From assembly GCA_947497085.1 (NCBI GenBank), contig CANMFE010000001.1, positions 372,001 through 436,000 on the forward strand: DNA of 64,000 bases, given 5' to 3'. Made by a program: the position numbers and the translations under genes. Shown one piece after another: positions 46,104 to 54,641 of the stretch. This DNA comes from an uncultured Sphingomonadaceae bacterium (lineage in GTDB: Bacteria; Pseudomonadota; Alphaproteobacteria; Sphingomonadales; Sphingomonadaceae). The notes under the pieces were generated by a model. It was not told where the DNA came from and searched no databases. It saw only the letters and a program-made list of their open reading frames with translations. Position 1 is the stretch's first letter, and each line of letters begins with the position of its first letter.

Positions 46104-46928
46104 ATGCCTGACCTGCCTCCGCTACGTGATGTCATTGCCCGGCACGGCCTGTCGGCAAGCAAGGCTTTGGGACAGAATTTCCTTCTCGATGCACAATTGC
46201 TGGGCCGGATTGCCGCGATACCGGGCAGTCTGAGCGGTGAGCATGTGTTTGAAGTTGGCCCTGGCCCAGGGGGCCTCACCCGTGCGGCCCTGCTGGCGGG
46301 TGCCAGGGTGACAGCCGTGGAGCGTGACGCGCGCTGCCTGCCCGCGCTCATAGAGCTGGGGGAAATATTCCCTGGCCAGCTGCGCGTGATCGAGGGCGAT
46401 GCGATGCAGGTTGACCCGGTGCAGGAAATCGGCGCGCCGTTCCATATTCTGTCCAACCTGCCCTATAATGTGGGCACTGCTCTATTGGTAAACTGGCTAT
46501 CGGCCGACAAATGGCCACCGGAGTGGAAATCTCTCACGCTGATGTTTCAGCGCGAAGTGGCGGAGCGCATTGTCGCAGAGCCCGGCAGTAAAGCCTATGG
46601 CCGTCTTGCCGTGCTGGCCCAATGGCGAACAAAAGCGACCATGCCAATGAAAGTGCACCGCAGCGCCTTTACCCCGCCGCCCAAGGTCATGTCGGCCGTT
46701 GTCCATATTGTTCCAGGCAAAGCGCCCAAGGGCGTTTCACCTGCCGTAATAGGCAAAGTGACCGGCGCGGCTTTCGGTCAGCGGCGCAAAATGCTGCGGC
46801 AAAGCCTGAAGTCCCTGCCCGGTGCCCTCGAAGCACTGGAAACAGTCGGCATCGACCCGACGCGCCGCGCGGAGACTGTAAGCGTGGATGAGTTTGTAAT
46901 GCTGGCGCAAGTACTGGGTACATTATGA
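46104..46928 (+). CDS. ksgA: 16S rRNA (adenine1518/1519-N6)-dimethyltransferase
   Basis: A ~274-residue RsmA/KsgA that dimethylates two adenines in the 3' end of 16S rRNA during small-subunit maturation. The start is set at 46104 ([16 protein letters not shown]), with AAGG 8 bases before; 46098 is an alternative. Motifs: ALGQNFLLD, the SAM-binding [20 protein letters not shown] block, and the catalytic NLPYN (SNLPYNVGT). The C-terminal domain contains [17 protein letters not shown]. It ends the operon; repeat elements follow. Confidence 0.97.
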   Translation: MPDLPPLRDVIARHGLSASKALGQNFLLDAQLLGRIAAIPGSLSGEHVFEVGPGPGGLTRAALLAGARVTAVERDARCLPALIELGEIFPGQLRVIEGDAMQVDPVQEIGAPFHILSNLPYNVGTALLVNWLSADKWPPEWKSLTLMFQREVAERIVAEPGSKAYGRLAVLAQWRTKATMPMKVHRSAFTPPPKVMSAVVHIVPGKAPKGVSPAVIGKVTGAAFGQRRKMLRQSLKSLPGALEALETVGIDPTRRAETVSVDEFVMLAQVLGTL

Positions 46929-46983
46929 ACACCGTCTCTGCGTAGCGGAAATCTCTGGCAATCCGACACAAGATGTCATCCAG

Positions 46984-47136
46984 TGCCATTCCCGCGAAAG
47001 CGGGAATCCAACTCAGAGAGATTGGCCAAAAAATAACGGTGTAATTTAACCGCCCGGTGTGTCGTGGGGATATGCTTGAACCGGCTCATTTACCGATAGC
47101 AGAGTAGATGGATTCCCGCTTCCACGGGAATGACAG
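46984..47136. repeat. Inverted-repeat element between ksgA and glcB
   Basis: The left end reads TGCCATTCCCGCGAAAGCGG and the right end, reversed, TGTCATTCCCGTGGAAGCGG, both continuing GAATCCA: about 27 bases with roughly 24 matching, facing each other across a 153-base segment. Each end also holds its own palindrome (CCCGCGAAAGCGGG). This is the same family as the element at 37.9 kb. No open frame lies inside. It looks like a paired REP or a small non-autonomous element. Confidence 0.8.
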
Positions 47137-47142
47137 ATAGGG

Positions 47143-49257
47143 CTAAGCGCTAGACTTTAACTTTAACCGGTATTCATGCAGCAAGGGCTCGGTATAGCCG
47201 CTCGGCTGTTCCACGCCCTTGAACACCAGATCACGCGCAGCTTGGAACGCAAAGTTGTTGTCAGGATCACCGGCCATTGGTTTGTAGAGCGGATCCCCGG
47301 CATTTTGCGCGTCCACTTTGGCCGCCATGCGCAGCAGCGCAGCATCAACCTGCTCCGCAGTGCATACACCGTGCAGCAGCCAGTTCGCCATATGCTGCGA
47401 GGAAATGCGCAGTGTCGCACGATCTTCCATCAAACCGACATCGTGGATGTCAGGCACTTTGGAACAGCCCACACCCTGATCAACCCAGCGCACCACATAG
47501 CCCAATATGCCCTGCGCATTATTGTCGAGTTCCTGCGTAATTTCCTCTTCGGACCAGTTATGTCCGTCGGCCAGCGGAATGGTGAGCAGCTTGTCCAACC
47601 CTGCAACGGGTTCACTCGCCACCTCTTCCTGCCGCGCAAATACGTCCAGCCGGTGATAGTGGATAGCATGCAGCGTCGCAGCGGTGGGGCTGGGTACCCA
47701 AGCCGTGTTCGCGCCCGTTTTAGGATGCCCGATTTTCTGTTCCATCATATCGGCCATCATATCGGGTGCAGCCCACATGCCCTTGCCTATCTGCGCCTTG
47801 CCGGAAAGCCCGCAAGCCAGGCCAATACCGACATTGCGCGCTTCATAAGCGGCGATCCAGTCGCTGTTCTTGATATCGCCCTTGCGAATCATCGCGCCCG
47901 CGCGCATCGACGTGTGTATCTCATCGCCCGTGCGATCCAGGAAACCGGTATTGATAAACACAATCCGGTCTTTCACCGCATATATGCAGGCGGCAAGATT
48001 GGTAGAAGTCCGGCGCTCTTCGTCCATTACGCCCACTTTTACCGTATGCCGCTCCAGCCCCAGCATGTCTTCGGCAGCATCGAACAGATCATTCGTGAAC
48101 GCGCATTCCTCCGGTCCATGCATTTTCGGTTTTACGATATAGATGGACCCGGTACGGCTATTGCCGAGCGTGCCCAGCCCTTTCAGATCATGACACCCGA
48201 TCGCACTCGTGAAAACCGCATCCATAATACCTTCGGGAATTTCACTGCCATCGGCCAGCGTGATCGCAGGATTGGTCATCAGATGACCGACATTGCGCAC
48301 AAACAGCAGGCTGCGGCCAGGCAGCGTGACTTCGCTTCCATCTGCTCCTTTGTAAACACGGTCGGCATTCAACGCGCGTGTCACCGATTTTCCGCCCTTA
48401 TCAAACGTCGCCGCCAGATCGCCACGCATCAGGCCCAGCCAGTTGCGATAGGCAAGCAATTTGTCTTCGGCATCCACAGCGGCCACTGAATCTTCCATAT
48501 CCACGATAGTGGTCAGCGCGGATTCGAGCATGACATCGGCAATATTGGCCGGATCATCCTTGCCAATCGGGTGATCAGAATCGAAAATCACATCGATATG
48601 CAGACCATTGTGACGCAGCAGGCACCCTTTGTCGTTCCAGCCGACGCACTGCTGCGGATTTTTCAGCGGGATGCCGTTTTCCTTCACATTGGCAAGATCG
48701 GCCCAACTGCCATTTTGCAGCGGCACGGCCTCGTCCAGAAACGCCTTGGCCGCGGCGATAACGGCCGCGCCGCGCTCTGCATCATAACCGCCGGGCTTTG
48801 CAGGGGGCGCATCCAGCGCATCGGTGCCATAAAAGGCATCGTACAGACTACCCCAGCGAGCATTGGCGGCGTTAAGGACAAACCGGTCATTGAGCGATGG
48901 CACCACCAGCTGCGGCCCTGCCATGGTGGCAATTTCGGCATCGACATTTTCTGTTGTGATTTTGAATGGCGCCGGTTCTTCGAACAAATATCCGATATCA
49001 CATAAAAACAACTGATATTCTTCGTTATTCAGGGGCTTTCCAGCACGTGCAATATGCCAGTCATCAATCTGCCTCTGCAACTCTTCACGCCGTTCCAGCA
49101 AGGCACGGTTACGCGGCACAAAATGGTCCAGCAAAGCCGCAAAATCATTCCAGAACCTGTCTGCATCCAGACCGATCGGGGTCAGCACCTTGTCCACCAC
49201 AAAGTCATGCAGTGCAGTGTCGATTTTCAAACCGGCTTTTTGGGTAATATCGCTCAT
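47143..49257 (-). CDS. glcB: Malate synthase G
   Basis: A 704-residue monomeric malate synthase that condenses glyoxylate and acetyl-CoA to malate. Family landmarks: [16 protein letters not shown] (~260-275), [19 protein letters not shown], the [13 protein letters not shown] segment with the substrate arginine, GKGMWAAPD, and the catalytic aspartate region [20 protein letters not shown]. Length matches isoform G. No isocitrate lyase or glycolate oxidase gene is adjacent, so the pathway context is not seen. It is divergent from the M20 hydrolase gene across 189 bases with no recognised operator. Confidence 0.97.
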   Translation of the reverse strand: MSDITQKAGLKIDTALHDFVVDKVLTPIGLDADRFWNDFAALLDHFVPRNRALLERREELQRQIDDWHIARAGKPLNNEEYQLFLCDIGYLFEEPAPFKITTENVDAEIATMAGPQLVVPSLNDRFVLNAANARWGSLYDAFYGTDALDAPPAKPGGYDAERGAAVIAAAKAFLDEAVPLQNGSWADLANVKENGIPLKNPQQCVGWNDKGCLLRHNGLHIDVIFDSDHPIGKDDPANIADVMLESALTTIVDMEDSVAAVDAEDKLLAYRNWLGLMRGDLAATFDKGGKSVTRALNADRVYKGADGSEVTLPGRSLLFVRNVGHLMTNPAITLADGSEIPEGIMDAVFTSAIGCHDLKGLGTLGNSRTGSIYIVKPKMHGPEECAFTNDLFDAAEDMLGLERHTVKVGVMDEERRTSTNLAACIYAVKDRIVFINTGFLDRTGDEIHTSMRAGAMIRKGDIKNSDWIAAYEARNVGIGLACGLSGKAQIGKGMWAAPDMMADMMEQKIGHPKTGANTAWVPSPTAATLHAIHYHRLDVFARQEEVASEPVAGLDKLLTIPLADGHNWSEEEITQELDNNAQGILGYVVRWVDQGVGCSKVPDIHDVGLMEDRATLRISSQHMANWLLHGVCTAEQVDAALLRMAAKVDAQNAGDPLYKPMAGDPDNNFAFQAARDLVFKGVEQPSGYTEPLLHEYRLKLKSSA

Positions 49258-49446
49258 ACATCCTCACTATTAGGGTCCGACAGCACTGCCCGGCTGAATG
49301 CCATATGGGCCGCGCACAACATGAAATCGAAATCCCGGGGAGGAGATACTGGCTATATGGCCAGCACTCACGGTTTTGTAAATGCCCCGAAATGAAAAAA
49401 ATCACGGGCTGGCTATGCGGGGTATTAGGCGTTAGAGATAGCCGCC

Positions 49447-50673
49447 ATGACACAGTTATCTTCCGCTGAAACCGCTGCGCTCTCTGTTATCGACAATGAT
49501 CATATGCTGGTTCAGGTGCAGCAATGGGCGCTGATCAACAGCGGTTCGCGCAATCTGGACGGCCTTGCAAAAATGGCTAGCGCGCTGGAACAGGCATTTG
49601 CCGTGCTACCTGGCGACATCAGCCTGCATGCCCCCGCCACGGTGGAAGCCGTGCGCAGCGATGGCAGTATCGCCAAAATTGAACATGGCCAGCACCTGAC
49701 GGTTTCAGTGCGGCCCGATGCTTCGATCCGCCTTATCCTGACCGGGCATATGGACACGGTCTTTCCTGTAGACAGTGATTTTCAGGATCTCACATGGCTG
49801 GAAGGCAATGCGGAACGCGGCGGCGTGCTGGGTGGTCCCGGTGTGGCAGATATGAAAGGCGGCATTTCCGTCATGATCGCCGCGTTGCAGGCGCTCGAAG
49901 CCAGCGAATATGCGGAGCGGCTCGGCTATGACATACTCATCAACAGCGATGAGGAAGTGGGTTCACCCTCTTCTGCCGCGCTGATCGCTAAGCTTGCGGC
50001 AGGCAAGAGCGCCGCGCTCACCTATGAACCGGCCGCCCTGCCCGATGGCACATTGGCGGGCGCACGCGGCGGTAGTGGCAATTTCTCTGTTATCTTCAGC
50101 GGCAAATCAGCGCATGCGGGCCGCAATCCGCAGGATGGTCGCAACGCGGTTGTCGCGGCGTCTGATATGGCGGTGCAGCTCAAAGCACTCACCCGTGACG
50201 GGTTGTCGGTCAATCCTGCCAAAATAGAGGGCGGGGCTGCGAATAATGTCGTGCCTGACCATGCTATATTGCGCGTCAATTTTCGGCCAAAATCGCTTGA
50301 AATGCAAGCTTTAGCACGGGAAGCGCTGGACCATATGGTTGATGATATCGCACAAAAACACGACCTGAATGTACACTGCCACGGCAGCTTTGGCCGCCCA
50401 CCCAAGGAAATTGACGGACAGGCGGCCAAACTTTTTGATCTGGTCAAAAAATGTGGCAGCGACCTTGGGCTTGATATAGGCTGGCAATCAACTGGCGGTG
50501 TCTGCGATGGCAATAATATCGCGGCTTGCGGAGTGCCGGTTGTCGATACTATGGGTGTGCGCGGGGGCTCTATTCACAGCGCCGACGAATTTTTGATCAC
50601 GGACAGTTTGTCCGAACGTGCCAGACTGTCCGCGCTCACTATCATGCGCATCGCACAAAAGGGGGGATTATGA
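49447..50673 (+). CDS. M20 family metallohydrolase (carboxypeptidase G2-like)
   Basis: A 408-residue dizinc hydrolase. Metal-site motifs are LTGHMDTVFPVDS (His, Asp), GGPGVADMKGG (bridging Asp) and NSDEEVGSPSS (catalytic Glu-Glu), with the dimerisation domain supplying HAGRNPQDGRNAV and a terminal ligand in SIHSADEF. There is no signal peptide. The nearest relatives by motif are the glutamate carboxypeptidase/acetylornithine deacetylase groups. It overlaps astA by 4 bases (ATGA), so it is part of the ast operon, where it may replace the usual succinylglutamate desuccinylase (AstE); this is inference from position. Confidence 0.85.
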   Translation: MTQLSSAETAALSVIDNDHMLVQVQQWALINSGSRNLDGLAKMASALEQAFAVLPGDISLHAPATVEAVRSDGSIAKIEHGQHLTVSVRPDASIRLILTGHMDTVFPVDSDFQDLTWLEGNAERGGVLGGPGVADMKGGISVMIAALQALEASEYAERLGYDILINSDEEVGSPSSAALIAKLAAGKSAALTYEPAALPDGTLAGARGGSGNFSVIFSGKSAHAGRNPQDGRNAVVAASDMAVQLKALTRDGLSVNPAKIEGGAANNVVPDHAILRVNFRPKSLEMQALAREALDHMVDDIAQKHDLNVHCHGSFGRPPKEIDGQAAKLFDLVKKCGSDLGLDIGWQSTGGVCDGNNIAACGVPVVDTMGVRGGSIHSADEFLITDSLSERARLSALTIMRIAQKGGL

Positions 50674-51680
50674 GTTTCAGGATACGCGCTGCACGCAGCG
50701 ATGATTTGCAGCACTTATATGAAATGGCGAAACTCACTGGCGGCGGCTTTACCAACCTGCCCGCTGACAAAAAATCCCTCACGGCCAAACTGGAACGTTC
50801 GGCGGAAGCCTATGCCAGCACTGACGAGGAAGTGGGCGACCATATTTTCGTTCTCGTTCTGGAAAATACAGACACCGGCGAAGTGCGTGGCACGTCCCAG
50901 CTTTTCACTAAAGTCGGGCAGAAATGGCCATTTTATTCCTACCGGCTCAGCACGCTGACCCAGCATAGCCAGGAACTTGACCGGACTTTCCGGGCAGAGA
51001 TGCTGAGCCTTACAACTGATCTGGAAGGGTCCAGCGAAGTTGGCGGGCTGTTTCTGCACCCCGGCGAACGGGCGGGCGGGCTTGGCCTGCTGCTGGCGCG
51101 TAGCCGTTATCTGTTTATCAGGCAGCATCGCGGCCATTTTGGTGATCGCATACTCGCGGAACTGCGCGGTATAATTGATGAAGCCGGTGGTTCACCCTTC
51201 TGGGACGGGCTTGCCGGCCGGTTTTTCGGCATGAGCTTTCAGGAAGCCGACTATTTCAACGCACTGAACGGTAACCAGTTTATTGCCGACCTGATGCCCA
51301 AGCACCCGATATATACCGCCATGCTGAGCGAAGCGGCACGGGCGGTTATCGGCCTTCCCCATCCCAGCGGTCGTGCGGCGATGCGAATGCTGGAAAATGA
51401 GGGATATCGCTATAACGGCTATGTCGATATATTTGATGGCGGACCGACAATGGTGGCGCGCACCGACAATGTGGGCAGCGTGAAAAACGCCCAATATGCG
51501 AAAATTGCCAGCATTGGCGATGGCGGCGCAAAATCACTGGCCGCATGCGGTGAATTGACAGATTTCCGCTGTGTCTATGCATATATCGAAAATGGCGATG
51601 ATGGCCTGAAGATAGACGCAGAGGGCGCCAAAACACTGGGTGTCAGTGTCGGCGACGAAATTCTTTACATAGAGCGGTGA
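50670..51680 (+). CDS. astA: Arginine N-succinyltransferase
   Basis: A 336-residue AstA-type acyltransferase, first step of the arginine succinyltransferase pathway (arginine plus succinyl-CoA). The start at 50670 overlaps the M20 stop and has a GGGGGG site. Motifs include FRIRAARSDDLQHLYEMA, GGGFTNLPADK, the SEVGGLFLHPGERAGGLGLLL block, the WDGLAGRFFGMSF segment and HPIYTAMLSEAARAVIG. The single-subunit type is common outside pseudomonads. The astC, astD and astE genes are not in the window. Confidence 0.95.
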   Translation: MSFRIRAARSDDLQHLYEMAKLTGGGFTNLPADKKSLTAKLERSAEAYASTDEEVGDHIFVLVLENTDTGEVRGTSQLFTKVGQKWPFYSYRLSTLTQHSQELDRTFRAEMLSLTTDLEGSSEVGGLFLHPGERAGGLGLLLARSRYLFIRQHRGHFGDRILAELRGIIDEAGGSPFWDGLAGRFFGMSFQEADYFNALNGNQFIADLMPKHPIYTAMLSEAARAVIGLPHPSGRAAMRMLENEGYRYNGYVDIFDGGPTMVARTDNVGSVKNAQYAKIASIGDGGAKSLAACGELTDFRCVYAYIENGDDGLKIDAEGAKTLGVSVGDEILYIER

Positions 51681-51681
51681 T

Positions 51682-52953
51682 ATGACAATAGGCGAAATCA
51701 ATTTTGACGGCATTATCGGCCCCAGCCACAATTATGCGGGGCTTAGTTTGGGCAATATTGCGTCTTCGACCAATGCAGGTGCCACATCGCATCCGCGCGC
51801 AGCCGCGCTTCAGGGCGTGGCCAAAATGCGGGCCAATATGGAGCTTGGTCTGGCGCAAGGGTTTTTCATGCCGCTTGACCGGCCCAACCATGGCTGGCTG
51901 GAGGCGCTTGGCACCGATATTGCGGGTGCAGAGCCGCACATGCGCGCCGCTGCCTATTCGGCATCATCCATGTGGGCCGCCAATGCGGCGACTGTCTCCC
52001 CTGCCCCCGATACCAAAGATGGCAAATGCCACCTTACCCCTGCCAACCTGATTACCATGGCACATCGCAGCCATGAATGGTCCGGTACGATGGCGCAGTT
52101 GAAATTGGCTTTTGGCAATAGTGATGCGTTTGCCGTGCATGACGCGGTGCCGCCAACATTTGGCGATGAAGGTGCCGCCAATCATATGCGGCTGTGCGAC
52201 CATCATGGGGCGGCAGGCCTCGAACTGTTCGTATATGGCACATCAGGTGGCCCTTTCCCCGCACGTCAGCATATTGAGGCCAGCAAGGCGATAGCCCGCG
52301 CGCATGGCTTGGACCAGGATCGCGTGTTGTTTATCCAGCAATCCGAAACAGCCATTGCCGGCGGCGCATTTCACAATGACGTGGTGGCCGTCGCCAATGA
52401 AAATGTCCTGTTCACCCATGAACTTGCGTTTCAAGACCGTGAAGGAAGCTATATCGCCATCCGTGAGAAAATGCCCGATGTGCAGATCGTCGAAGTGCCT
52501 GCAGCCGCAGTCAGCCTTTCGGATGCGATCAAAAGCTATCTGTTCAACGCGCAGCTCGTAACGCTACCTGGTGGTGGTGGGATGGATGGCGGCGGCATGG
52601 CCCTTATCCTGCCGACAGAAGCACAGGAGACACCTGCTGTCTGGAAATGGCTCGAACAGATGGTGGCCGGCAATGGCCCGATCCGCAAACTGATCCCCGT
52701 CAATGTGCGCGAATCCATGGCCAATGGCGGCGGCCCAGCCTGCCTGAGGCTCCGCGTGGTGGCTGATCCCGCACAGGTTGATCCGCGCTTTATCGCGACG
52801 GAAGACAAACTGGCAGCTATTGAGAAAGTAGTCAGTACGCACTGGCCCGAATCCATCCATCCAGATGACTTGGCTAAGCCAAGCCTTGCCGTGACAGTCC
52901 AAACGGCACGCACGGCACTGCTGAATGCACTTGATTTGCAGGAGCTTGACTGA
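51682..52953 (+). CDS. astB: N-succinylarginine dihydrolase
   Basis: A 423-residue member of the amidinotransferase-fold family, second step of the ast pathway, releasing two ammonia and CO2 from succinylarginine. It starts INFDGIIGPSHNYAGLS, includes RPNHGWLEALG, the FHNDVVAVANENVLFTHE catalytic His region and a late GGGGMDGGGMALI near the nucleophile-bearing C-terminus (MANGGGPACLRLRV, with the Cys). It starts one base after the astA stop. The gene ends without a recognised terminator, 93 bases before a small membrane-protein gene. Confidence 0.96.
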   Translation: MTIGEINFDGIIGPSHNYAGLSLGNIASSTNAGATSHPRAAALQGVAKMRANMELGLAQGFFMPLDRPNHGWLEALGTDIAGAEPHMRAAAYSASSMWAANAATVSPAPDTKDGKCHLTPANLITMAHRSHEWSGTMAQLKLAFGNSDAFAVHDAVPPTFGDEGAANHMRLCDHHGAAGLELFVYGTSGGPFPARQHIEASKAIARAHGLDQDRVLFIQQSETAIAGGAFHNDVVAVANENVLFTHELAFQDREGSYIAIREKMPDVQIVEVPAAAVSLSDAIKSYLFNAQLVTLPGGGGMDGGGMALILPTEAQETPAVWKWLEQMVAGNGPIRKLIPVNVRESMANGGGPACLRLRVVADPAQVDPRFIATEDKLAAIEKVVSTHWPESIHPDDLAKPSLAVTVQTARTALLNALDLQELD

Positions 52954-53018
52954 CGTCAATTGTCGGAATTTTTGACATTAACCATTTGGTAACAATCACA
53001 ACACACGTAAATCAGGGA

Positions 53019-53035
53019 TTGGCACACCCCTTGCT
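53019..53035 (+). promoter_or_regulatory. Sigma-54-type (-24/-12) promoter match
   Basis: TTGGCAC at 53019-53025, then ACCCC, then TTGCT at 53031-53035. The GG and GC doublets are separated by exactly 10 bases, the spacing sigma-54 RNA polymerase requires, and all consensus positions of TGGCAC-N5-TTGC are met. Predicted transcription start is ~53045, immediately before the ATG of the small protein gene at 53047. Confidence 0.5.
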
Positions 53036-53046
53036 TAGTTAACAAT

Positions 53047-53280
53047 ATGTTAAAAAAACTACGTCGCCTGTTCCTAATCAAGACGAAATTCGAAGCCTAT
53101 CTGATTATCTATGCGCTGTCGCTGGGTGCCGTTGAACGCGGTCAAGCCTATCTCCATCAATATCCCGGTACGGGCGGATGGTTGTTATTCCTGGCCTGCA
53201 CCGGCGCAGTTTTCATGGCAGGTGCCAAAATCCTCGACGCGATTGATTATCAGCGCGCCTATGGGGATGAGGATGGATAA
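53047..53280 (+). CDS. Small predicted membrane protein (77 residues)
   Basis: A hypothetical protein with a basic start (MLKKLRRLFLIKTKFEAYLIIYAL), a short amphipathic region, then a hydrophobic stretch (GGWLLFLACTGAVFMAGAKIL, ~43-63, given here in outline) and an acidic tail (YGDEDG). One or two membrane-associated helices are likely. No Shine-Dalgarno sequence precedes the ATG, yet a sigma-54-like promoter would start transcription at about position -1 or -2, so a leaderless mRNA is possible. No family was recognised. It is followed by the long inverted repeat at 53.34-53.45 kb. Confidence 0.65.
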   Translation: MLKKLRRLFLIKTKFEAYLIIYALSLGAVERGQAYLHQYPGTGGWLLFLACTGAVFMAGAKILDAIDYQRAYGDEDG

Positions 53281-53339
53281 AGGTTTCTTTACAAGATGAG
53301 AAAATAGTATCCTAGCAGAGTTCTTTTTGTTCGCTCTCG

Positions 53340-53446
53340 CTCACAAGTCGGCACCGGCCCGCTCCCCCGCCCAACCTCCCGATGTCATTATACCTTGTCG
53401 GGAGGTTGGGCGGGGGAGCGGGCCGGTGCCGACTCATCGCTGTGAG
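53340..53446. repeat. Perfect 37-bp inverted repeat with outer extension (large hairpin)
   Basis: The left arm (53346-53382) and right arm (53398-53434) are exact reverse complements, 37 bases each, GC-rich, with a 15-base loop. An outer pair, CTCACA (53340-53345) and TGTGAG (53441-53446), extends it around a 6-base one-sided bulge. It stands between the convergent small gene and ssrA and could stop transcription from both sides or be an element remnant. No coding potential is credible here. Confidence 0.9.
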
Positions 53447-53490
53447 GCGATCAAAAAACAGGCGAGGACCGCCGAGCTTTTTGAACCGTT

Positions 53491-53633
53491 TGCGTTTATC
53501 TGAAAGCTGTAGGTGAGGCGTTTCTGTTGGCCGGCGCAAAGTCTTTGTTTGGGGTGCGAGGGCCGTATCGCATAGTCTTTTGACCTGCGTTTATTTACAA
53601 AATTAAGGGTGGAGGGCTTCTGTTGGCCGGCGC
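53491..53633. repeat. Two imperfect ~47-bp direct repeats
   Basis: Copy A (53491-53537) and copy B (53586-53633) both begin TGCGTTTAT and end in TTCTGTTGGCCGGCGC, with more variation in the middle and one length difference. They are 95 bases apart and lie just downstream of the ssrA coding piece on its strand. The strongly conserved end suggests a repeat family rather than chance. Confidence 0.8.
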
Positions 53634-53639
53634 CCTCCG

Positions 53640-53960
53640 GGCCGCGGGAATCCGTTCTGTTGCCCGGTCGGTCCAACCGCGCTTTTAACTTTCTAATTCA
53701 AGGCCGTGAGGCCCGGTGAATTAGGCAGCCATTGCGAGTGCTTCATTATCGTTTGCACTTATGAGTTTTAAGCTTTTTTACGGGATACTCAGCCCGGACG
53801 AAAACAAAGTCTTTCAACACACGTCGATCCTGGTTCGGCCCCGTCAGATGTCCCGGCGCTTGTTAAAGCCCACGGGATATATGGTGGAGCCGCCGGGTAC
53901 TGCCCCCGGGTCCGCTGCATCTATTACACAGTGCAATTTATCGTCATAGCCAGCCGAAAC
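53640..53960 (-). ncRNA. ssrA: Two-piece (circularly permuted) tmRNA, ssrA
   Basis: Read on the minus strand, the acceptor piece comes first (from about 53960) and ends with a T-arm of CCGGG/CCCGG and CGGCTCC-A-CCA at 53892-53882. A spacer of 39 bases follows, then the coding piece begins with GGGGCCG at 53842, which pairs fully (one G-U) with CGGCTCC to close the acceptor stem. The tag frame (53757-53722) reads ANDNEALAMAA then TAA, directly preceded by the usual resume region. The T-loop lacks TTC, as is known for alphaproteobacterial tmRNA. Exact outer ends are estimated. It frees stalled ribosomes with SmpB. A TATA-like -10 is possible near 53971-53980. Confidence 0.93.
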
Positions 53961-53991
53961 CGGCAAGACCTATATAGCGTATATCACATGA

Positions 53992-54030
53992 ATAAAAAGT
54001 GGATGAAGCCAGAAAACCGGCCCCATCCAC
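53992..54030 (-). terminator. Terminator after mscL
   Basis: On the minus strand, GTGGATG (54030-54024) pairs with CATCCAC (54005-53999) around an inner GGCC/GGCT stem, then TTTTTATT follows. It lies ~28 bases past the mscL stop and just before the start of ssrA. Confidence 0.85.
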
Positions 54031-54057
54031 AAAACTGATAACATCTATCTGTTTTTA

Positions 54058-54483
54058 TTACTTTTTCAGATTATCCCGAATTTCCGTAAGCAGGTCGATT
54101 TCGCTTGGACCGTTATCTTCCGCTTCCTCTTCGCGTTTTTTGATGATCTTGTTGGCCTGCCGCACCAGCAGGAAGATTACAAAGGCGAGAATGATAAAAT
54201 TGATAACCACTGTCAGGAACTGACCATAGCCAAGCAATGGAACGCCCGCCTCTTTCAATTCGGCATAGCTGGTCAGTGATCCTTCATAACCCCCAGGAAC
54301 AGGACCCAGCATCATGAAATAATTGGCAAAATCCGCGCCGCCAAAAATCGCACCAACAATAGGCATTATAATATCTTCGGTCAGTGACGTGGTAATAGTG
54401 GCAAAAGCCCCTGCGATAATCACCGCGACGGCCAAGTCAATCACGTTTCCTTTGGCGATAAATTCCTTAAATTCCGATAGCAT
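54058..54483 (-). CDS. mscL: Large-conductance mechanosensitive channel
   Basis: A 141-residue channel that opens on osmotic downshock. The start at 54483 has GGAGGGAG upstream; a longer frame to 54567 has no such site. It shows MLSEFKEFIAKGNVIDLAVAVIIAGAF, the first helix with the glycine-rich pore-lining segment, then IIMPIVGAIFGG, the periplasmic loop, the second helix LTVVINFIILAFVIFLLV and a cytoplasmic charged end (KREEEAEDNGPSEIDLLTEIRDNLKK in part). It is followed by a terminator and is divergent from the lemA gene. Confidence 0.97.
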   Translation of the reverse strand: MLSEFKEFIAKGNVIDLAVAVIIAGAFATITTSLTEDIIMPIVGAIFGGADFANYFMMLGPVPGGYEGSLTSYAELKEAGVPLLGYGQFLTVVINFIILAFVIFLLVRQANKIIKKREEEAEDNGPSEIDLLTEIRDNLKK

Positions 54484-54641
54484 TGTGACTGCTCCCTCCT
54501 CATATTTTTCCGGAAAAATGCGTTTTTGCTTGGAATCAAGCGCCTGTCGAGTAAAAAATGGCAACATGGCCGATTGAAAGAGAGTGTATTAACACTATAT
54601 TACGGTTAAGTATGAGTTTTTTGGAGTGGAGGAAATCAAAA

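Noticed and set aside
46929..47142. A tRNA or small RNA gene in the ksgA-glcB gap
   Set aside because: No cloverleaf or CCA end was found; the palindromes belong to the REP-like element.
47176..48489. A 437-codon open frame on the plus strand opposite malate synthase G
   Set aside because: It lies entirely antisense to a well-supported gene. Its composition is Ile/His/Arg-rich with no recognisable motif, which is expected from reading the complement of GC-biased codons.
53340..53640. A CRISPR-like array
   Set aside because: Only two repeat copies are present, they are imperfect and 95 bases apart, and no cas genes occur in the window.
53312..53676. Two 75-80 codon frames on the minus strand
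   Set aside because: They run through the perfect inverted repeat, the direct repeats and the ssrA flank; repeats and RNA structure explain the sequence better than coding.
53761..53949. A 62-codon frame on the plus strand
   Set aside because: It covers the ssrA acceptor and coding pieces on the opposite strand and has no protein features.
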